Positions 17,319 to 26,498 of a DNA stretch of 64,000 nt are shown here, piece after piece. The DNA lies in NCBI RefSeq assembly GCF_900128475.1, contig NZ_LT635839.1:280282-344281 (forward strand), given 5' to 3'. The stretch is from Mediterranea massiliensis (GTDB lineage: Bacteria; Bacteroidota; Bacteroidia; Bacteroidales; Bacteroidaceae). How positions within the stretch are numbered: position 1 is the stretch's first letter; every line of letters starts with the position of its first letter. Both the position numbers and the translations under genes were made by a program. A model generated the notes under the pieces. The model was not told where the DNA came from and made no database searches. It was given only the letters and a program-made list of their open reading frames with translations.

Positions 17319-18422
17319 ATGGCATTAAAAGCAGGTATCGTGGGCCTTCCCAACGTGGGAAAATCCACACTCTTCAACTGCCTGTCCAGCGCGAAGGCAC
17401 AGGCAGCCAACTTCCCGTTCTGTACCATCGACGCCCAGATGGGCCAGGTATCCGTGCCCGACGAGCGACTGACCCGCCTGGCCGAAATCGTCCATCCGGG
17501 GCGCATCGTGCCCGCCGTGTGCGACATCGTCGACATCGCCGGCCTCGTCAAGGGCGCCAGCAAGGGTGAAGGCCTGGGCAACCAGTTCCTGGGCAACATC
17601 CGCGAGTGCGACGCCATCATCCACGTGCTCCGCTGCTTCGACAACGGCAACATCGTCCACGTGGACGGCTCCGTTGATCCCGTTCGTGACAAGGAAATCA
17701 TCGACACCGAGCTCCAGCTGAAAGACCTCGAGACGGTAGAAAACCGCATCAAGCGCGTGGAAAAAGTTGCCAAGGTAGGTGGCGACAAGAACGCCAAGCT
17801 GGAATACGAACTGCTGCTCCGCTACAAGGAAGCGCTGGAACAGGGCAAGAGCGCCCGCACCGTCGTTCCGCAGAACGAGGACGAAGAAACCTGCGCCCGC
17901 CAGATGTTCCTGCTCACCACCAAGCCCGTGCTCTACGTGTGCAACGTGGACGATACCTCCGCCGCCACCGGCAACGCCTACGTGGAGCAGGTGCGCGAGG
18001 CCATCAAGGGTGAGGACGCCCAGCTGATGATCATCTCCGCCCAGACCGAAGCCGACATCGCCGAACTGGAAACCTACGAGGAGAAGCAGATGTTCCTCGA
18101 AGACCTCGGCCTGAAGGAAAGCGGCTGCAACCGCCTCATCAAGGCCATCTACAGCCTGCTCAATCTTGAGACGTTCATCACCGCCGGCGAGATGGAAGTC
18201 AAGGCCTGGACCTACCACAAGGGCTGGAAGGCTCCGCAATGTGCCGGCGTCATCCACACCGACTTCGAGAAGGGCTTCATCCGCGCCGAGGTCATCAAGT
18301 ACGACGACTACATCAAGTACGGCTCCGAAGCCGCCGTTCGCGAAGCCGGCAAGCTCAGCGTCGAAGGCAAGGACTACGTGGTGCAGGACGGCGACATCAT
18401 GCACTTCCGGTTCAACGTGTAA
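17319..18422 (+). CDS. ychF: Redox-regulated ATPase / GTPase-like YchF
   Basis: 367 residues, normal length. Obg-family P-loop protein that binds ribosomes and prefers ATP in characterised members; linked to translation and stress control. P-loop GLPNVGKST at residues 9-17, G3 region DIVDIAGLVKGAS, a coiled insertion near 125-175, and the C-terminal TGS-like YchF domain (from ~283, ending KDYVVQDGDIMHFRFNV). It has its own promoter and a GC-rich hairpin after the stop. Confidence 0.96.
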   Translation: MALKAGIVGLPNVGKSTLFNCLSSAKAQAANFPFCTIDAQMGQVSVPDERLTRLAEIVHPGRIVPAVCDIVDIAGLVKGASKGEGLGNQFLGNIRECDAIIHVLRCFDNGNIVHVDGSVDPVRDKEIIDTELQLKDLETVENRIKRVEKVAKVGGDKNAKLEYELLLRYKEALEQGKSARTVVPQNEDEETCARQMFLLTTKPVLYVCNVDDTSAATGNAYVEQVREAIKGEDAQLMIISAQTEADIAELETYEEKQMFLEDLGLKESGCNRLIKAIYSLLNLETFITAGEMEVKAWTYHKGWKAPQCAGVIHTDFEKGFIRAEVIKYDDYIKYGSEAAVREAGKLSVEGKDYVVQDGDIMHFRFNV

Positions 18423-18441
18423 GGACAAAGACAAGATAAAG

Positions 18442-18478
18442 GACGAGGCCACGGGGCAAGCACCCGGACGGCCTCGTC
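18442..18478 (+). terminator. Hairpin downstream of ychF
   Basis: Perfect 9-bp stem GACGAGGCC / GGCCTCGTC with a 19-base loop. No T run follows, so it may protect the mRNA end rather than terminate. Confidence 0.45.
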
Positions 18479-18515
18479 AAACTATACCCCCTGATACAAA
18501 AACAACCATAACTCC

Positions 18516-18605
18516 ATGAAAGCCATTCTCCCACTCCTCCTCTCCTTTCTGGTTCTTCCCCTGCAGGCACAGACGGCGACCGCGGCGAAGGGCTCTACTA
18601 TATAG
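18516..18605 (+). pseudogene. Orphan signal peptide, remnant of an exported protein gene
   Basis: ATG 18516 opens a 29-codon frame that reads as a clean Bacteroidota signal peptide (MKAILPLLLSFLVLPLQAQ) and, about ten residues past the probable cleavage site, hits TAG at 18603-18605. There is no continuation in the other frames before the next gene at 18664. It looks like the surviving 5' end of a deleted secreted-protein gene. A functional short peptide cannot be excluded. Confidence 0.55.
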
Positions 18606-18663
18606 AAAAAGAAAAGTATGTAAACAGAACTAATACACACCAACCCTCAAAAACAAATACAGC

Positions 18664-19578
18664 ATGAAGAACTATCTCATTGCAGGTACCGGCGGCGTAG
18701 GCGGAAGCATCGCCGCCTTCCTGGCGCTGGCGGGAAAGAACGTCAGCTGCATTGCCCGCGGCGAACACCTGGCCGCCATCCGCGAACATGGACTCCGCCT
18801 CCACTCCGACCTCAAGGGCGAACACACCCTGCACATCCCCGCCTGTACGGCCGAGGAATATCAGGATAAGGCGGACGTCATCTTCGTCTGCGTCAAAGGC
18901 TATTCCGTCGACTCCATCACCGACCTTATCCGCCGCGCGTCGAAACCAGAAACCATCGTCATCCCCATCCTCAACGTCTATGGCACGGGGCCCCGCATCC
19001 AGCGGCTGGTGCCGGGCGTCAAGGTGCTCGACGGCTGCATCTACATCGTGGGCTTCGTCAGTGGCCGGGGCGAAATCACGCAGATGGGACGGATCTTCCG
19101 CCTGGTCTATGGTGCGCACCAAGGCACGGATGTTCCCCGTGAAACACTCGAAGCCGTGCAGCGCGACCTGCAGGACAGCGGCATCAAGGCCGAAATCTCG
19201 GACGACATCAACCGCGACACCTTCGTCAAGTGGTCGTTCATCTCGGCCATGGCTGTGACGGGCGCCTACTACGACGTGCCTATGGGCGAAGTACAGAAGC
19301 CCGGCCCCGTGCGCGACACCTTCATCGGCCTCTCGCGCGAAAGTGCCGCCTTGGGCCGCAAACTGGGCATAGAGCCGAAGGAAGACCTGGTGGAATACAA
19401 TCTGAAAGTGATGGACAAGCTCGACCCGCACAGCACCGCCTCCATGCAGAAAGACATGGCCCGCGGACACGAAAGCGAGGTGCAGGGACTGCTGTTCGAC
19501 ATGATTGCCGCCGCCGAAGCGCAGGGCATCGACATCCCCACCTACCGGATGGTGGCAGAAAAGTTCAAAAATCTCTGA
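18664..19578 (+). CDS. Ketopantoate reductase family oxidoreductase
   Basis: 304 residues. The NADPH-binding Rossmann motif is GTGGVGGS near residues 8-15; VIFVCVKGYSVDSI and a C-terminal helical domain (DTFVKWSFISAMAVTGAYY) match the ApbA/PanE family. PanE reduces 2-dehydropantoate to pantoate for coenzyme A. The family also holds paralogues of other function, so I give no symbol. It ends 74 bp before lgt, which has its own promoter. Confidence 0.85.
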   Translation: MKNYLIAGTGGVGGSIAAFLALAGKNVSCIARGEHLAAIREHGLRLHSDLKGEHTLHIPACTAEEYQDKADVIFVCVKGYSVDSITDLIRRASKPETIVIPILNVYGTGPRIQRLVPGVKVLDGCIYIVGFVSGRGEITQMGRIFRLVYGAHQGTDVPRETLEAVQRDLQDSGIKAEISDDINRDTFVKWSFISAMAVTGAYYDVPMGEVQKPGPVRDTFIGLSRESAALGRKLGIEPKEDLVEYNLKVMDKLDPHSTASMQKDMARGHESEVQGLLFDMIAAAEAQGIDIPTYRMVAEKFKNL

Positions 19579-19587
19579 CCTGCGAAT

Positions 19588-19618
19588 TTTGTTCTTTGCC
19601 GGATAAAGATTACTTTTG
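19588..19618 (+). promoter_or_regulatory. Bacteroidota-type promoter of lgt
   Basis: TTTG (19588-19591), exactly 19 bp, TACTTTTG (19611-19618), 34 bp before the lgt ATG. Confidence 0.85.
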
Positions 19619-19652
19619 GCAACCGTAACCATAAAACCAAGAAAGAAACGTC

Positions 19653-20546
19653 ATGTTACCGTTACTCAACATCCACTGGAACCCCGATCCCGAACTGTTC
19701 AACCTCTTCGGCATCTCCATCCGTTACTACGGCCTGCTGTGGGTCATCGGCCTGGCTTTTGCCTACTTCATCGTGCAGAAAGAATACCGCGACCGGCGCA
19801 TTGGCAACGACAAGTTCGAACCGCTGTTCTTCTACTGCTTCTTCGGCATCCTGATAGGCTCGCGGCTGGGGCACTGCCTCTTCTACCAGCCCGACTACTA
19901 CCTGCACCACTTCTGGGAGATGATTCTCCCCGTGAAGTTCCTGCCCGGCGGCGGATGGAAGTTCACCGGCTATGAGGGGCTGGCCAGCCACGGCGGTACC
20001 CTGGGCCTCATCATTGCCCTGTGGCTCTACTGCCGCAAGACGAAGATGCACTACATGGACGTGCTCGACATGATAGCCGTAGCCACCCCCATCACCGCCT
20101 GCTTCATCCGCCTGGCCAACCTGATGAACTCCGAGATTATCGGGCGGCCGACAGACGTACCCTGGGCTTTCGTCTTCGAGCGGGTGGACATGGTGCCCCG
20201 CCATCCGGCCCAGTTCTACGAGGCGCTGGCCTATTTCGTCTTCTTCCTCGGCATGGTGTGGCTGTACAAGCGCGGGCAGAAACAGGCTCCCGCCACCCCG
20301 CGTACCGACTTCAGCAAGGGTGCGAAAGCCGACGCACAAGTTGCCCCGCCCTATCACCGCGGCTTCTTCTTCGGCCTCTGTCTGACGGAAATCTTCGTCT
20401 TCCGCTTCTTCATCGAGTTCCTCAAGGAGAACCAGGTGGACTTCGAGGACGGCATGACGCTGAACATGGGCCAGTGGCTCAGTGTGCCCTTCGTCCTCAT
20501 CGGCCTTTACTTCATGTTCTTCTACGGACGGCAGAAGAAGGCATGA
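19653..20546 (+). CDS. lgt: Prolipoprotein diacylglyceryl transferase
   Basis: 297 residues. Transfers diacylglycerol from phosphatidylglycerol to the lipobox cysteine of prolipoproteins, the first step of lipoprotein maturation, in the inner membrane. Seven or so hydrophobic helices; family motifs YEGLASHGG (~residue 110), [16 protein letters not shown] (~151-166) and [10 protein letters not shown] (~185). The charged cytosolic loop with [12 protein letters not shown] near 210 is longer than in E. coli. Own promoter; a bidirectional terminator follows. The several lipoproteins in this window would be its substrates. Confidence 0.96.
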   Translation: MLPLLNIHWNPDPELFNLFGISIRYYGLLWVIGLAFAYFIVQKEYRDRRIGNDKFEPLFFYCFFGILIGSRLGHCLFYQPDYYLHHFWEMILPVKFLPGGGWKFTGYEGLASHGGTLGLIIALWLYCRKTKMHYMDVLDMIAVATPITACFIRLANLMNSEIIGRPTDVPWAFVFERVDMVPRHPAQFYEALAYFVFFLGMVWLYKRGQKQAPATPRTDFSKGAKADAQVAPPYHRGFFFGLCLTEIFVFRFFIEFLKENQVDFEDGMTLNMGQWLSVPFVLIGLYFMFFYGRQKKA

Positions 20547-20582
20547 CGCCCCCGTGGCTTCGGGACCGCTGAAAAACAAAAC

Positions 20583-20622
20583 AAAGCCATTATGCCGGTT
20601 TACCAGCCAGCATAATGGCTTT
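20583..20622. terminator. Bidirectional terminator between lgt and a membrane protein gene
   Basis: Perfect 13-bp stem AAAGCCATTATGC / GCATAATGGCTTT with a 14-base loop. T-rich on both exits (TTTCTGTTT on +, TTTGTTTTGTTTTT on -), between convergent genes. Confidence 0.85.
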
Positions 20623-20645
20623 CTGTTTCCTCTGAAAGGAGGGGA

Positions 20646-21284
20646 TCAATCTTCAGTGCCTACCGGTGCTTCATCGGCCGGAGTATCTTCCTGTCCCTTG
20701 GCGGGATTTGTACGTTTCGTATTATTGGCTATTGATGCCAATGCCCTGTACAACTCAGCTATCAAACGGCCGGAGACAACAATCAAATAACCCACAATAG
20801 GATAAATCACAACCATTGACAAGCCTGTTCCCAAAGGAAGTATTCCAAACAGCTGACCCAACGAGTCTCCTAATCCGAAAACGACAAAAAAAAGCGAAAT
20901 CACACATCCGCCCACTCCAAAATAGAAACCAAGCCATTCGCCCAAGGTTTGAATGAAATGAGAAACCATCGGGATAGCTACAAAATCGCTATTGTCCAAA
21001 AGGATGTCTTTCATCTTTTTCTTCCGGTCCATCCATAGGCTGAAACTCATGATTCCCAAAAATATCAGCAGCAAGAAGACCAGCACGCAGGCAACGATAT
21101 CGCCGCCGGAGAGGAATTCAAATACTCCGCTGTCGGTGACAGTGTAGATGATGTAAGGCGGAAATAACAGATTCAAAACAGATACAGTTCCATACAGCCA
21201 TCTGAAAGGTTCACGATAGAAAGTTCCTCTGTCAATATACCCCCATACCAACTCGAAAAAAGTAAAAAGCTTGTTGTCCATCAT
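20646..21284 (-). CDS. Integral membrane protein of unknown function
   Basis: 212 residues with about four hydrophobic stretches: ~32-50, ~60-85 (IVACVLVFLLLIFLGIMSF), ~112-135 (a Gly/Phe-rich hairpin) and ~148-170. The C-terminal tail is polar with Asn, Glu and Pro. The start could be either of two adjacent ATGs. Codon use is less GC-rich than in the neighbours (many AAA and ATT codons), which may mean a more recent arrival. I recognise no family. Confidence 0.75.
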   Translation of the reverse strand: MMDNKLFTFFELVWGYIDRGTFYREPFRWLYGTVSVLNLLFPPYIIYTVTDSGVFEFLSGGDIVACVLVFLLLIFLGIMSFSLWMDRKKKMKDILLDNSDFVAIPMVSHFIQTLGEWLGFYFGVGGCVISLFFVVFGLGDSLGQLFGILPLGTGLSMVVIYPIVGYLIVVSGRLIAELYRALASIANNTKRTNPAKGQEDTPADEAPVGTED

Positions 21285-21568
21285 AATAAAAACATTTTAA
21301 GTTAAGACCTCATTAACTGTTTGAACACACAAAAAGGCCAGATTTTTCATGTGCGTTTACAAATATATTAAATTATGCCATATCATATTGATAATTCTTA
21401 AAAATAATAACAACATAAGTTCGAAATAAGAATTGATATAATTGGCCGGCCAATGGAAACATAGCTATAAGAGTAGAGTAAGGGTTTTACATCGATAACT
21501 ATTTTTTACCAACCATCCGCGACAATGCCCGCACCGGCTCCCTCCTTGCATTTTTGATTCTCCCAGAG

Positions 21569-21648
21569 AATGTTTCAAACCTAAGGGGGGGTATGTTTCA
21601 AACATTCGGCCTCTATGTTTCAAACATAAGCCCCTCGGGGTTGAAACC
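21569..21648. repeat. 22-bp periodic array, ATGTTTCAAACAT type
   Basis: Palindromes with 6-bp arms around one base (ATGTTTCAAACAT and variants), with the centre at about 21575, 21598, 21620 and, inverted, 21642: spacing 22-23 bp. The array lies just downstream of mutS. The rest of the 440-bp gap 21285-21724 is AT-rich with no recognisable gene. Confidence 0.75.
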
Positions 21649-21724
21649 TCTCCTACGGCAGCAAAAAACAACAGGATGGAGAAAAGCCCCACCCTGTCAA
21701 TCATTTTCAAAAAACCGGAATATC

Positions 21725-24343
21725 TTATTTCCCCTTGACGATGCGCTTGATGTCGTTCAGCTTGTTCAATGCTTCGAGGGGCGTCAGGTTGTTCACGTCG
21801 AGGTTCAGTATCTCGTCGCGTATCTGGCACAGCACGGGGTCGTCCAGCTGGAAGAAGCTGAGCTGCATGCCGCCGGCCGACGAAGGCCCTTCGGTGATGG
21901 TCTTGCCCGTGACGGTGCCCGTCTGGCGGTTCTCGCGCTCCAGCTGCTTCAGGATTTCGTCGGCGCGCTTCACGATGCTCTTGGGCATGCCTGCCAGCTT
22001 GGCCACGTGGATACCGAAGGAGTGCTCGCTGCCGCCCCGCTCCAGCTTGCGCAGGAAGATGACCTTGCCGTCCACCTCCTTCACCGCCACATTGTAGTTC
22101 TTGATGCGGGCGAAGCTCTTCTCCATCTCGTTCAGCTCGTGGTAGTGCGTAGCAAAGAGGGTACGTGCCTTGGCCTTGGGATGTTCGTGAATGTACTCCA
22201 CGATGGCCCAGGCGATGGAGATGCCGTCGTAGGTCGACGTACCGCGTCCCAGCTCGTCGAAGAGCACGAGGCTGCGCGGCGACAGGTTGTTCAGGATGTC
22301 GGCCGCCTCGTTCATCTCGACCATGAAGGTCGATTCGCCCACGGAGATGTTGTCGCTGGCACCCACACGGGTGAATATCTTGTCCACCAGCCCGATGTGC
22401 GCGCTCTCGGCGGGCACGAAGCAGCCTATCTGTGCCATGAGGGTGATGAGGGCTGTCTGGCGGAGCAGGGCCGACTTACCGGCCATGTTGGGACCGGTGA
22501 TGATGATGATCTGCTGCGTCCGGCTGTCGAGCATCACGTCGTTGGCCACGTATTTCTCGCCGATGGGGAGCTGCTTCTCGATAACGGGATGACGGCCCTG
22601 ACGGATGTCGAGCACGTCGTCGTCCGAGAGGACGGGGCGGATGTAGTTGTTCTCGCGCGCGGCCGTGGCAAACGACAGGAGGCAGTCGAGGCGGGCCACC
22701 TGGTTGGCGTTGATCTGGATGGCGGGGATGAACTCGCTCAGAGCCTGCACCAGCTCGTTGTAGAGCTGTGTCTCGAGCACCAGTATCTTGTCTTCCGCGC
22801 CGAGTATCTTCTCTTCGTATTCCTTCAGCTCCTGCGTGATGTAGCGTTCGGCGTTGACCAGCGTCTGCTTGCGTATCCACTCCTGGGGTACTTTCTCCTT
22901 GTGGACGTTGCGCACCTCGATGTAGTAGCCGAAGACGTTGTTGTAGCCTATCTTCAGGCTCGGTATGCCCGTCAGCTCGCTTTCGCGCTGCTGCAACTGG
23001 AGCAGGTAGTCCTTGCCGCTGTAGGCTATCTGGCGCAGTTCGTCGAGCTCGGCGCTGACGCCCTGCTTGATGACGCCGCCCTTGTTGACCAGCAGCGGCG
23101 GGTCATTGTTGATTTCACGGTCGATGCGGTCGCGGATGGACTGGCAGACGTTGAGCTGCTCGCCGATGCGGTTCAGGCTGGTATTGTCGGCCTCCAGGCA
23201 GGCCTGCTTGATGGGTTCAATGGCCTGCAGGGCCACCTTCAGCGCCACCACCTCGCGGGGACTGACGCGACCCACGGCTACCTTCGACAGGATGCGCTCC
23301 AGGTCGCCGATGCGGTGCAGCTGCTCCTCCACCAGGTCGCGGAAGTCGGGCTGGCGGAAGAAGTATTCCACCACGTCCAGGCGGTCGTTGATGGGGCGCA
23401 CATCCTTCAGCGGGAACACCAGCCAGCGCTTCATCAGGCGGGCACCCATGGGGCAGATAGTCTTGTCGATGACGCTGAGCAGCGAACTACCCCCGTCGTT
23501 CATCGAGCCCATCAGCTCGAGGCTGCGCACGGTGAACTTGTCCAGCCGGACGTACTTGTCTTCCTCGATGCGGGCCAGCGACGTGATGTGGCCTATCTGC
23601 GTGTGCTGCGTCATGATGAGGTATTGCAGGATGGCACCCGAAGCGATGATGCCGTTCTTCAGGTGCTCCACGCCGAAGCCCTTCAGGTTCTTCACCTCGA
23701 AGTGCTTCAGCAGCCTTTCGCGCGCCGTCGTCTCGGTAAACACCCAGTCGTCCAGCTCGAAGGTGAAGAACTTGCTGCCGAAGTTGCCCTCGAACATCGG
23801 CCGCTTGCCCCGTTCGAAGAGCACCTCTTTGGGGCCGAAATTGTTGAGCAGCTTGTCGATGTAGTCGAAGGGACCTTCCGCCGTCAGAAACTCTCCCGTC
23901 GATATGTCCAGAAAAGCCACGCCGCAGGCCCCCTTGCCGAAGTGCACGGCAGCCAGGAAGTTGTTCTCGCGGTAGTTCAGCACGTTGTCGTTGATGCTGA
24001 CGCCGGGCGTCACCAGCTCCGTGATGCCGCGCTTCACCAGCTTCTTGGCCAGTTTGGGGTCTTCCAGCTGATCGCAAATGGCCACGCGCTTGCCCGCGCG
24101 GATCAGTTTGGGCAGGTACGTGTCGAGCGCATGGTAGGGGAAACCGGCCATCTCGATGGTCTTCTCCTTGCCGTTGGCACGCTTGGTCAGCGTGATGCCC
24201 AGGATTTCGGAGGCCACAATGGCGTCGGTCGAATAGGTTTCGTAGAAGTCTCCGCAACGGAACAGCATCACGGCGTCAGGGTGCTTGGCCTTGAGGTCGA
24301 GAAACTGCTTCATCATCGGTGTAAGGACAATATCTTCGTTCAT
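21725..24343 (-). CDS. mutS: DNA mismatch repair protein MutS
   Basis: 872 residues. Recognises mismatches and recruits MutL. The Phe-x-Glu mismatch wedge is in GDFYETY (F33, E35). The lever and clamp domains fill the middle. The ABC-type ATPase has Walker A GPNMAGKS near residue 618 and the signature and Walker B block ending [14 protein letters not shown]. The start is ATG 24343 ([14 protein letters not shown]); a -7 box TATCTTTG at 24372-24379 would lie inside any longer version. The C-terminal tail has a short linker and dimer helix. Confidence 0.97.
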   Translation of the reverse strand: MNEDIVLTPMMKQFLDLKAKHPDAVMLFRCGDFYETYSTDAIVASEILGITLTKRANGKEKTIEMAGFPYHALDTYLPKLIRAGKRVAICDQLEDPKLAKKLVKRGITELVTPGVSINDNVLNYRENNFLAAVHFGKGACGVAFLDISTGEFLTAEGPFDYIDKLLNNFGPKEVLFERGKRPMFEGNFGSKFFTFELDDWVFTETTARERLLKHFEVKNLKGFGVEHLKNGIIASGAILQYLIMTQHTQIGHITSLARIEEDKYVRLDKFTVRSLELMGSMNDGGSSLLSVIDKTICPMGARLMKRWLVFPLKDVRPINDRLDVVEYFFRQPDFRDLVEEQLHRIGDLERILSKVAVGRVSPREVVALKVALQAIEPIKQACLEADNTSLNRIGEQLNVCQSIRDRIDREINNDPPLLVNKGGVIKQGVSAELDELRQIAYSGKDYLLQLQQRESELTGIPSLKIGYNNVFGYYIEVRNVHKEKVPQEWIRKQTLVNAERYITQELKEYEEKILGAEDKILVLETQLYNELVQALSEFIPAIQINANQVARLDCLLSFATAARENNYIRPVLSDDDVLDIRQGRHPVIEKQLPIGEKYVANDVMLDSRTQQIIIITGPNMAGKSALLRQTALITLMAQIGCFVPAESAHIGLVDKIFTRVGASDNISVGESTFMVEMNEAADILNNLSPRSLVLFDELGRGTSTYDGISIAWAIVEYIHEHPKAKARTLFATHYHELNEMEKSFARIKNYNVAVKEVDGKVIFLRKLERGGSEHSFGIHVAKLAGMPKSIVKRADEILKQLERENRQTGTVTGKTITEGPSSAGGMQLSFFQLDDPVLCQIRDEILNLDVNNLTPLEALNKLNDIKRIVKGK

Positions 24344-24489
24344 GTGTATCGGCTTAAAAACTAAACAGAAACAAAGATAAATCTTTTTTAGAAAACAAGC
24401 ATCTGCAGGCTCCCATTCCTTAGTAACCCTTAACAAAATAGCGCATATTCATAAAACATGTTATATAACATCAGTTTTTTCTTGCAGAA

Positions 24490-24520
24490 TTTGCAGATTT
24501 CCCAAAAGTCCGTACCTTTG
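24490..24520 (+). promoter_or_regulatory. Promoter of short RNA gene, copy 1
   Basis: TTTG (24490-24493), exactly 19 bp, TACCTTTG (24513-24520). The -33 to -7 region is shared with copy 2 at 26274-26304. Confidence 0.88.
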
Positions 24521-24525
24521 CATCG

Positions 24526-24589
24526 TGTTTTTCATAGTATTAGATTTTAAGGTTAACAAAGGTTGGAGTACAGCGGTACTCCTTTTTTT
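24526..24589 (+). ncRNA. Short noncoding RNA with intrinsic terminator, copy 1 (Bacteroidales-1-like?)
   Basis: From a perfect promoter, about 65 nt are transcribed: a highly conserved TTAGATTTTAAGGTTAACAA segment and then a terminator, stem GGAGTAC / GTACTCC (24565-24582) plus TTTTTTT. No open frame of note. A second small hairpin CCCGT/ACGGG follows. A nearly identical unit is at 26310-26372. Promoter and terminator closely bounding a conserved RNA is how I recall the Rfam Bacteroidales-1 RNA, but I cannot confirm the match. The 5' end is estimated from the -7 box. Confidence 0.65.
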
Positions 24590-24613
24590 ATGCCCGTACG
24601 CGAACGGGCCTGC

Positions 24614-26092
24614 TCACCGGGCCTTCCAGCCGTCTATCTGGACAGCCGTCTCCGGCCAACTGGGACGGAGGGCCGAACCGTAATTCACAATCACCCCCTC
24701 TTTATTCACCAGCAGGAAGTAGGGTACTCTGTCCTGCCCCAAATGATTGGACATTTTCTGCAAGACTTCACGCGTGGCAAAGTCTTCCCAGTACAGACAT
24801 TCCAACGCCGTTTCCTTCAACGAAAAACGCTGCAATATCCGCTCGTAATCAGCGCGTTTCCCGCTGACGCAGAGGCTGACCATCGCCACCTCGTCCGTGT
24901 CGTATCGGGCACGCAACTGCTTCAGCGGCTCCATCTCCGCCAGGCAGGGAGGGCAGAACACGCCCCAGAAATCGATGTAGAGCACCTTGCCCCGATGCTT
25001 GTCTATCAGCGACCGCAGGGGAGCCATATACTGTTCCGCCTCGGGAGTGTCGGCATCGCCATGCAGCAGGTAGCGGGAAAAGGCTTCGGGACGACGCAAG
25101 TAGTCGGCCGTCCGCCGGTAAAGCAAGCTCAGGGAATGGCGGAGCACGGGCACCTGTACCAGCGCGTCATATTCCTGACGGGCGGAATCCATGGCCACCG
25201 TATCGTTGGCCGCCAGCGAAGCGCCCAACAGGTCGGCCAGCAGGAACTGGGCCACCCTGTTGCCCTGCTGCTCGTCCACCAGGTCCTTGCCGGTAAAATC
25301 AAGGTCGCCCGCCACGGCGCGACGGTACCTCAAATAAAACTTCAGCTGATACATCAGCCGGAAATGAGCGGAGGTGATAATCTTGTCGGCCAGCAACGCG
25401 TCTACCTCGGGCATCAGCGCCTCGCAGGCAGCCATCTCCTTCTGCCAGTCCACCTGCTTCTGCCCATAAAGCCTCCTGATCCGTTGCTGTGCATATCGGA
25501 AACGTTCGGCGTAATAGTCGGCCCGCAACAGACGCTCCGTCAGCTCAGCCACCTCGACTGTGGGATGGTAACGCTCCAGAAACTCCTCCCGCTTCTGCTG
25601 CCGGAGCGCATACTCCGCCTGCACGGCCTGCCCGAACGCCTCTGCCGACGAGCCGACATCGTCCATATAAACATAATCCGGCCTGTAGAAACCTCCTTCC
25701 GTAAAAGCCAGCATACCTTGATTCAGTGTGGCCGAAGTCCCCTCCACCACCGGATGGAACAGGTCTTTGAAATCAATCTGCAGACGGAGGCTGTCGCCCG
25801 GCGCCAGATACAGACGCGGTGCGTAATTGCGAAGCGAAAACTCGCACACCGCCCCGCAGAGCGGCACGCTGAACGAGAAGGTGCCGTCTTCCCTGACAGG
25901 AGCCTTGTACACCGTCTCCTGACTGGGGGTAAAGGATACCAGCACCAGCTGCAGTTCCTTTTCATTCGGATAGACTTCCCGGTTCAGGATGCGGCCCTGT
26001 ACCACAGCCGTCCGGAGGGGTTCGTGACTGTCGGCCCAAAGGCCGTCGAAGCTGCACAGAAACAGACAGAACAAAAAAAGCAAAGGTTTCAT
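24614..26092 (-). CDS. Exported TlpA-like thioredoxin protein
   Basis: 492 residues. Signal peptide MKPLLFLFCLFLCSFDGLWA; an N-terminal beta domain (~30-130) of the DUF4369-like kind; a helical middle; and a C-terminal thioredoxin fold with DFWGVFCPPCLAEMEP carrying the CPPC redox site near residue 375. The C-terminal cis-Pro region is QDRVPYFLLVN. Such proteins are periplasmic thiol oxidoreductases in Bacteroidota; the substrate is unknown. ATG 26092 was chosen to give the signal peptide at the N-terminus. A -7 box TATCTTTG is at 26153-26160. It lies between the two copies of the short RNA gene. A paralogue with CAPC is at 53993. Confidence 0.88.
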   Translation of the reverse strand: MKPLLFLFCLFLCSFDGLWADSHEPLRTAVVQGRILNREVYPNEKELQLVLVSFTPSQETVYKAPVREDGTFSFSVPLCGAVCEFSLRNYAPRLYLAPGDSLRLQIDFKDLFHPVVEGTSATLNQGMLAFTEGGFYRPDYVYMDDVGSSAEAFGQAVQAEYALRQQKREEFLERYHPTVEVAELTERLLRADYYAERFRYAQQRIRRLYGQKQVDWQKEMAACEALMPEVDALLADKIITSAHFRLMYQLKFYLRYRRAVAGDLDFTGKDLVDEQQGNRVAQFLLADLLGASLAANDTVAMDSARQEYDALVQVPVLRHSLSLLYRRTADYLRRPEAFSRYLLHGDADTPEAEQYMAPLRSLIDKHRGKVLYIDFWGVFCPPCLAEMEPLKQLRARYDTDEVAMVSLCVSGKRADYERILQRFSLKETALECLYWEDFATREVLQKMSNHLGQDRVPYFLLVNKEGVIVNYGSALRPSWPETAVQIDGWKAR

Positions 26093-26273
26093 AGGCAATC
26101 GTATAACATCGTTGGACATGACATCGTTTTACCCCGCCCTGGCAGGATGCAACAAAGATAAGAAAACGAATCTCTCGGAGATGCAAACGAATCTGCAAAA
26201 TGCAGGAAAACATCCAAATAAAGCTGTAAATGTTTTAATACATGTTATAAAACAGCTTTTTCCCGCCCCATAA

Positions 26274-26304
26274 TTTGCAGGTTTCCCCAAAGTCCGTACC
26301 TTTG
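26274..26304 (+). promoter_or_regulatory. Promoter of short RNA gene, copy 2
   Basis: TTTG (26274-26277), exactly 19 bp, TACCTTTG (26297-26304). Confidence 0.88.
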
Positions 26305-26309
26305 CAATG

Positions 26310-26372
26310 TGTTTTCATAGTATTAGATTTTAAGGTTAACAAAGGTTGGAGTACAGCGGTACTCCTTTTTTT
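26310..26372 (+). ncRNA. Short noncoding RNA with intrinsic terminator, copy 2
   Basis: Repeats copy 1 almost base for base from the promoter to the hairpin GGAGTAC/GTACTCC (26348-26365) and T run (26366-26372), then CCGT/ACGG. It is oriented away from the TlpA-like gene and towards the 3' end of the next minus-strand gene. The rest of 26093-26498 shows no gene. Confidence 0.65.
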
Positions 26373-26498
26373 ATGCCCGTACGCGAACGGCGGCCCAACC
26401 ATTCCCTCACAAAAACAGCCGCCATTCCCTGACCCTTACACAGGAAACGACGGCTGGTTCACCTTTCATGCGCCGGCGATATCACTCCTCACTCATCA

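Noticed and set aside
21554-24364. 936-codon open frame antisense to mutS
   Set aside because: mutS is complete and well conserved on the other strand; the long shadow follows from GC-rich codon bias and reads as His/Val/Asp-rich noise.
24490-24589. Leader or attenuator of a downstream + strand gene
   Set aside because: No + strand gene follows either copy; the next genes are on the minus strand, so an independent short RNA fits better.
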